Assembly (NCBI RefSeq): GCF_000003815.2
Contig: NC_049993.1
Span: 9,509,458 to 9,573,457 of the forward strand
Origin: Branchiostoma floridae
Lineage: Eukaryota > Chordata > Leptocardii > Amphioxiformes > Branchiostomatidae
Direction of reading: 5' to 3'
DNA: 64,000 nt
In this document: piece by piece, positions 57,197 through 64,000 of the stretch
Layout of the letters: each line of letters opens with the position of its first letter
How positions within the stretch are numbered: position 1 is the first letter of the stretch
Made by a program: the position numbers and the translations under genes
Notes under the pieces: model-generated
The model's database searches: none
Told to the model about the DNA's origin: nothing
The model's input: the letters and a program-made list of their open reading frames with translations, nothing else

Positions 57197-57902
57197 GAGT
57201 CCATTCCAAGACACCATGCGGATGTTTGTTGCCATTGTTTAGAATTGATTTTAAAGTTTTGTAATTGTATGTCTAGGAAATTTTATTCTTCAGAAATATT
57301 TTTAACACTGTTTCAACTTTATAAATATTTCTCTGGTCCTGTAAAACTTTGGAAATGTTCATGGTGTGGAATTGGATACTTCTAATGGTTTCTAAATAAT
57401 GATAACAGCATTCTACCATTATTTACCATTTTCTACCATTTTCTACCATTTTTTGAAAATGGTCCAGTGGAATGGGAAGATAGCAATTCACTCATCCTTG
57501 CAAAGTATGGTTGGGTGCCATGCAACAATGGCCTACCACAAAGGATCCACCAGTGCCCAGCAGTGAAATCTAAAAATATACAGATGCAACAATAGGGCTT
57601 ACTTTTATGGGGGCAATAAACTAATTTTACCATTTGGCAAGGTTTACAAATATTTGTAAATATTTGTAAATGTGAAATAATCACACAGGGGTTTCACAAT
57701 TATTCTAAATAAAGATATTTTTGTACAGTTACTTTCAAAATGTTTCTAAAATATTCAAAGGAATTCAAATAGATGAGTATTTTCTTAGTCAATTTTTTGA
57801 AAAGAATTTAATTATTGTGGCTCAGATATTCTTTTGTTCAAAATAATTCAGACTAATTATAAATATTGTCTAAAAACCCTCATGGTGTCTTGGAATGGAC
57901 TC
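57197..57902. mobile_element. Non-autonomous TA-flanked DNA transposon, copy 2 (706 bp)
   Basis: This copy has the same orientation, the same terminal repeats and TA flanks as the copy at 5688, and is mostly identical. It differs by one extra TTCTACCATT unit, an 11-bp insertion near GGATCCACCAG, and point changes. Confidence 0.9.
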
Positions 57903-58449
57903 TATTTTCTTCGGCCCATAGAAATGTCTGATGCGAATAACTAGAGATAACTTTTAGTGTCAGTTTGTTTGACACTGGAACCGACATTGTGTGTCCTTAG
58001 CGCATACTTTGGTTCTATAGTTAGATGTGCATATCACAGTAAGGATGAGCTTTCACCTTGAAGGCTCGACATTCAAGTAGATAGTAAGATAAATTCCTGA
58101 ATACTGAAAGTCTTCAAATAGAGATGTATGCATCAGGCGCAATGGATAGAAATGCTGTATTCTTTTGGGTTCCAGAAGATTGCAGCTTTATTTCTTTGCA
58201 ACACCTTCCTCTAGAAGGGACTGGGTCATATTTATCGTACTAGTACCAGTGTTGTATAGTTCTTGGGACAATCGTCGAACATATGTCTTGCAGAACTTTT
58301 GATGTCCTGTTAATGAAGAATTCTAGCCTAGATAGGCGGCGGTTGTTTCTGTTACGGCGTGCTTGAAAATTCTAGGACATTGAAATGATGCGATGGCCTA
58401 CGGCGAATGCGCGCCGTAATTTTGACACCGTCCTGAACTTCTCTTGACT

Positions 58450-58530
58450 TTGTTGACAAGTTGGTGGGCTGGGTAGTCGTCCCTGAAGACACGGGTTCGA
58501 ATCCCAGAGGTGGGGGAATCGCGCGCCGTT
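58450..58530 (+). mobile_element. Possible tRNA-derived SINE fragment
   Basis: A B-box-like GGTTCGAATCC follows GGGCTGGGTAGTCG about 30 nt upstream. The stems do not fold well, so it is a weak call. Confidence 0.35.
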
Positions 58531-59324
58531 CCCACGCGAGGACAGGTGAGATTTGCATAATCTGTTTCAAGACGACTGGCGCCCTCACTACACCGCCGGG
58601 AATTCCTCAAATAAAAAGTTATTTTACTAAGAAATCAGTACATCCCCGCCCTGAATTACAAGAAGTGACTCTCCTCTTCACACCACAGAACCCACACAAC
58701 ACAGAAAAAGTAGGATTATTCGTCTTCCATTGTCTCAGAAGAAATGGTCAAACCGGAGAGTCAAAGTTACAGTGTAGAGTCAGTATTTAGGACAGGTTGT
58801 CTGTCCTTTTCATGTCAGGTGTAATATTAGTCTTCGGGCAAGAATTTGCAATGATTTTACTGGTAGTATTATTTGATATGAAAGACCTGCACAGGCACAG
58901 CTATTCAAAACACATACTAGTAGTCAAAACAACTTATAAATAGGTACAAACGACTCTGTTCTATACAATATAATTACGTTTCTTTACCCCACCGTACGGT
59001 GACCCTTCAAGGTAATGGTAAAAGGTCAGGTCACGTTCGATAGGGCATTGGACAGGGCTGACCTTCGCAACAGCAAACCGCTAGAGCGCACAACGGTGGC
59101 GCCTGTCGGTCAAATCGAGTTGACTGATTGTTTGGCTCATCAGTGACGGTCCACTGTACTCTTCAAGCAGATCTTGATGGAGAAAATCGTGACCTTTTTC
59201 TAATATCTAAATTTATATGTCGTATTTTTTCTGTCAGCTATCACGGTGGAGATAGCTGACAGAAAAAGACGGCATATAAGAAAAAGATTCCCCCTCCCAT
59301 CAACCTCTGCTTTGACGGTCCACT

Positions 59325-59538
59325 TACTCTCCAAGCAGAGGTTAGGCTCCGGCTGTTTTTTAAACTTTTTTGTAGTCCTTTTTTCATTGGGTTTTCTATT
59401 TTGCAATTTTTTTCTTGAAGTACGCCAGCCAGTAGGTTATGACACAGCAACATAAAATACAAAATAGAAAGCCCGATAAAAACGACTAAAAAACGTTAAA
59501 AAAAAAACAGCCGGAGCCTAGCCTCTGCTTGGAGGGTA
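59325..59538. mobile_element. Foldback MITE, 214 bp, near-perfect 8-bp target duplication
   Basis: The ends TACTCTCCAAGCAGAGGTTA and, reversed, TACCCTCCAAGCAGAGGCTA match over about 40 bp. Flanks GGTCCACT and GATCCACT differ at one base. A partial copy of the left flank and end (GACGGTCCACT...CAAGCAGA) lies at about 59145. Confidence 0.75.
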
Positions 59539-59630
59539 GATCCACTGGTGAAATGTAGCGTATCGGCTTCTTAAATGTGCTTTTTAACCTCTCAAATCCG
59601 AATCGCTTGATTAGAATGGTCGTGTTTTGA

Positions 59631-59764
59631 TAGCCTCTACCAGGCTCCACAGGGCTCACTAACTGTACTCCTCTGCCGTCTAATAACTCCTCCGGCGTGT
59701 TTTCTGTCTTATTTGGCCAATTTCTACAATTTTTCCAGCGACCTTTGGAGCCTGGTAGAGACTA
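59631..59764. mobile_element. TAG-ended foldback with 9-bp target duplication, 134 bp
   Basis: The ends are TAGCCTCTACCAGGCTCCA and, reversed, TAGTCTCTACCAGGCTCCA, flanked on both sides by GTGTTTTGA. The interior matches 45949-46279 without the inner insertion. Confidence 0.88.
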
Positions 59765-62700
59765 GTGTTTTGATTAGTTTCATCTCCCTGAAACTGACTG
59801 GCTGTCTCGTGCGAAGCTGACCGCTATCTCGCTGCCGGACTATTTCTCACGTGTTTCTGAGTCACTTCGTTCTTTCATGACTTCAACTCTAACAACATTA
59901 CGTTAACGGCTTACTCTATCATATCAAGTTTCATTGACTGGCTAATGTTGATATCTTATCGCAGAAATTCTACCTCCCCAGTCCGATGTCAGGTTGTTCG
60001 ACATGTGCAAGTACATGTTTGTGTGTCAAGGTTGCGACATGATATTCCAACATGGCGGCGAATTTCACTTTTCAAGTTTTTTTCTTTTTTACACCTCCAA
60101 TTGTCGAAACAACGATGGCGAATACCTGGACCCGCCCTCACCCTGACCCGTATTCACCCGTCTCCATGGTAACGGCCCAGCCCTTTGTTTCGCGCCACCG
60201 GAAAGTGCCGCGCTTACGTCAATAACAGAAACCCGAGATCTGCCTCTTGGATTAAACCCTAACTAGCTGAGACGGTCAGAACGAAGTTAAGATTAGTCGC
60301 TAATCAAACAATTTCCCACGACTTTGAAGTAGAATGGGTTCCTTAACAGAAAGATCTTCCCGATTCTCAAGAAAGACGTCTGTTCCTCAAGCGGCAAAAT
60401 TTGTAAAAAGGAGTCGGGAAGAATCAACTCGCAGGTGACGGGAGAAAAACGTCTGTTGTCGTTTTCTTTCGCCCTACCTGAAATAGAAACAGTTGCATTG
60501 TTTGCACGGTTGTTGTGAGTTATGTGATCCGGGCACTTTGAGCTGGGCTGCGCGCTGGGTGCTGTGGTGCCCATTCAGGGGAATTTGACTTTGAAGAGCA
60601 ATGTCAGTCAGGTTCAAGGCCCCTCGTTTTCCCGCCAATTACATGCCACGGCGGGAAAGTGGGGGTGTCTTTTTGACGCTCGGAGAAAGTTGTAAGAAAC
60701 CGAGACAGCATCGGATGCATTACTTCTCTAACGTCGCTCGTTGTGGCAAGAAAGTCGGAGGAAAGTTTAACGTTCTTGGAGAAGAACACAACAAATTTTG
60801 GGCAATTTCATGTACCTGTGGCACTGCTACTCATCGATGACAAAACAATCGATCGTAAACAGTTTGTACTCTGAGGTCACAAATACCATAGCAAAACAAA
60901 TAATGAAATCGATAAAGATTTTAGATCTAGCTTGATCAAAAACTATCCAAGCCTTAATTAACTTTATCAAACAGTAAGCCTTGCAAGATGTAGGTATGCA
61001 AAATCAACTTCCACACTTATAGCTTAGGGTCAAACTGAGTCCGTCTGCCAATGAAAGTGTCTGTCAGAAAGATTGGTAAAACTTTCCCTTTTTGATAATC
61101 CGTGTTAATCATTGGTGTTAGCTGTGCCACGCCCTCACAAGGCCACTTGGGACCGGGAAGCCATTTTGATTTATATTACCCAGAATCCTACAAAAACTGT
61201 GTTCATCTTACGACAAAACCTTGGTCACAAAAAAGCAAAGAATATTTGTATGAGCAGATATAAAAGCATGCACAGCACTGTAACCGTTGTTTAGAAACAC
61301 AAGTAGAGCTTGTAGCGGATTTTGCTGACAGCTTTTTACACTGACATGTTAATTTTACCGTCAGATCGGACCGGATCTCCCCAGGGACGGATTGACACAC
61401 GGGTGACAAACGGTGGGGACGATTAGCACATGATTGTAACCTCTGGGTGCGCTATGGGTGGCGAGCTTGTTCAAGAGACATTATTGAATAATGACAGAAA
61501 AAAACAAGTGCTTTTGATGCTTGACAAAATGATGGTGGATCATAGATCATGACAAAAAAGGATGAAATTTACAGCAGCAATTGATGATCAAGTTATAAGT
61601 ATTTTCTCTTTTGTTATCTTATTCTTACTTCTTATGTTCAACGTTTTAGTGATCCGGATTCATCTAAATATTATCAACGATAGGAGAAAAACGGATGGCG
61701 AACTTGTTCCAGCGAGAATACTGATTTTAAAAAAGTGCGTGGGAGTGGCGTATGCAGTCTTAGGTTCTGATGGAAAGAGACAGAAATGACACATTGTCTT
61801 TCTGTGATTTTCCCCCGAATCTTCATTTCATTTCATCAAAAGTGTATATTTTGTAACGTTTTTGCTACAAGCTCTTGCTTTTTGTAGACCTGTTATTCCT
61901 TTTCTCTGAAAATCAATTCATGCCCTGGCCAAACAACGACTCGTAACATAACAGAAGAGACCGCGTTAACAGGTGGTCTCTATTGCGACAGTAAACATTA
62001 ACTTTTATACTTTTATGATATTACGAATCCAGAAAATGACCTATCTGTTGTCAGCATGGATTAGGAAAATGATGCGATGCAACGTTAAGTGGCTACTTAA
62101 GTTTCCGGTCGAATGACACCACAAAGTATTTTTGAGAAGTCAGCCTCAAGTACAATCACTAGGACAAATGTTTCTGCTTTGGCTGCACTTTTCTCAGACT
62201 AGTCAGTGTGAGCAGTGCGAATTCCCATCAAGTTCCCTTGAAGCGTATAAACATCGAGGCATTTGAAAGTGGCCCAAGCCCCGTATCTCCCCGTTGCTTA
62301 TCCAATCGCTTAATTGGAGAGTTCTGAACGAGGCACTTGTGACATTGTGCGCAGCGGTGGACAATGGCGGGTCTCCCGGCTTCTTTTGTCCCGCCTCAAA
62401 GCCCCTTGCTCCGACATTTTCCCTTCGCACTCCACGGGCCAGTGTTTTGGTAACAGCCGACTTGGTTTCCAAAACATCCATTCTGTGGCACAAGGAAGTC
62501 GATCTCCCGGCCTCCTTTCGCCCCGCAGAGCCAATTGTGCAAAAAACTGAACTTTGATCCCGATTCGGTCACCGATTCGGCTCACAAAGTCCCACGTTTT
62601 TAACGACATTCCGTTGGATTATCAACGTGCAACTTGACGATTTCCCCCTCCTAACAACACTTACACTTTCTATACCACAAATCTAGACACGAACAATAGT

Positions 62701-64000
62701 AACAGTGTGAAACATGACCAGAAAACAATGACAAAATGTAAAACTATACAAAATGTAAAACTATACATTTTCAAACAATATTACTATTGACGTCACAAGG
62801 TCATCGCACGGTCGAACGTAAAATGACCTTGCCATTCAGGTAAGAATTAGACAGGAAGTGATGACGTCATCAACATTTGAGCCGTATAAACTGTATAATC
62901 CTTTTAGAACAGGTGTACTAATCCACAGGTAGATGCTGGTATGGAAGAGAATAACACGTTTTGACAGTCCCGCTTCCCTGACGCCTTGTACAGTCACGAA
63001 GAGAAATCGGCCTGTCAGAACACATCTTCCACCCAACTGATCGTGGATTTAAGTGTGCATTAATACTGGTAAAGTTATGTCAGCAATTCGGACCATTCCC
63101 TCTCTGTTCAACTCAGCAACGAGAAATACTCATGCCTTCAACTACAATAGTTATCAACCCAGGATTGAAGTGATCAACTCGTTTTTCCTAGAACTATTGC
63201 AGGATAGAACGTGTTACTACCAAGAACATCCTCATTATATAGATTTAAACAACGCTTGCAGTTAGATGTCCAAATTCAAAGTGACTGCGAACGTTAACCT
63301 GGTGTGTGTTTGCATGCACTGTTGGCGGATAAACCAGGTATATGTGAGACATATGCTGAACTTTGCGGCGAATGATCCACAGCTAGCAGGATAACGATTT
63401 TGTTGATGGTGGCCGGATAACCCTCCGAAGAAACCCCGCCGTTTCTGCACCAAAATGCAATGTTGGCTACTTCTACAGTGTATTATTTCTCTGGTTAGAC
63501 CTATACACTTAGGTTTCTAAATAGCAAATAATTTCTTTAATAGATTAGAGGGTATAAAATAGCCCGCTATGCATATATGTAAGGAAGCTCAGGACAGATT
63601 TAAGGTTCGTTAAACGTTGCTCTTAACTATTCACGGACCGCCATTTGTATGCTTTTTGACGTCATATACATCTCAACAAGTCAAATGAGTACAAATATCC
63701 GATAAATCAACAAAGGAACGCTGGAAAACAACTGTAAATTTATGAAACGCTGTAAATTTTACTCACTCGTAAATTCAATGCATGACTGGAGTTAATTATC
63801 ACTTGTCATAAATCAGGCTGAGAATCTTGGCAGTTTCCTTGGTCTTTGCACGAATCTATAAATCTTCTTAAGTTTCTTGCAACAATACAGTTATTGTACC
63901 ATAGTTCGTACGAAATAACGTTAAAATGTGGAGAAATCGTTACACTCGACTTTTTAAGTAGTCCGCCAAGCTCTGGCGAGCGGCCAAATACATGGTTATA

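Larger units (their letters stand above)
57903..64000. other. Right flank, outer part
   Basis: No supported gene. It contains a SINE-like piece, two foldback MITEs, GC-richer patches at about 60040-60230 and 62300-62600 that could be regulatory, and two TGACGTCA sites near 62.8 kb. ORFs are short and unconvincing. Confidence 0.5.

Noticed and set aside
1-64000. CRISPR arrays, operons or prokaryotic mobile systems
   Set aside because: Spliced eukaryotic genes and intron structure throughout; no regular repeat-spacer pattern.

Overview
The window is invertebrate chordate-like genomic DNA, most likely from a lancelet (Branchiostoma). The basis is intron-rich genes whose protein products are clearly vertebrate-like, many short inverted-repeat transposons and short tandem repeats, and a single gene of the GLIS1/GLIS3 class. 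The species is an inference; another invertebrate deuterostome cannot be excluded from sequence alone. One run of Ns (32509-32776) marks an assembly gap.

Two protein-coding genes can be rebuilt exon by exon, both on the minus strand. The left one (coding exons between 3507 and 660, running off the left edge) encodes hyccin (FAM126/HYCC), a subunit of the plasma-membrane phosphatidylinositol 4-kinase complex. The first 249 codons are present in eight exons whose splice phases all agree. The large one (ATG at 50925, stop at 14900) encodes a GLIS1/3-type Kruppel-like transcription factor with five C2H2 zinc fingers. Nine coding exons total 2838 nt, giving 945 residues in one continuous frame. 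Its 3' UTR probably runs to about 11.9 kb, and its promoter probably lies in the CpG-rich tract at 51.4-52.2 kb.

The layout from left to right is: hyccin (0-4.1 kb); a spacer with a TA-flanked transposon, a foldback repeat and exon-like fragments of an unknown or decayed gene (4.1-11.9 kb); Glis 3' UTR and distal exons (11.9-21.3 kb); a 14.4 kb intron full of two- to six-copy tandem repeats and the gap (21.3-35.6 kb); the large Glis exon (35.6-37.1 kb); a 13.6 kb intron with a triple-nested transposon and a LINE fragment (37.1-50.6 kb); the first coding exon and promoter (50.6-52.2 kb); and a non-coding right flank with several short inverted-repeat elements (52.2-64 kb).

The two genes are not known to act in one pathway; they are simply neighbours in the same orientation. 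The most interesting non-genic material is (i) short foldback elements with TAG...CTA ends and, where intact, 9-bp target duplications, one of them inside a three-level nest; (ii) decayed partial copies of the zinc-finger-3/4 exon in its own upstream intron; and (iii) a duplicated 5' splice site in hyccin that would frame a 21-nt in-frame microexon.
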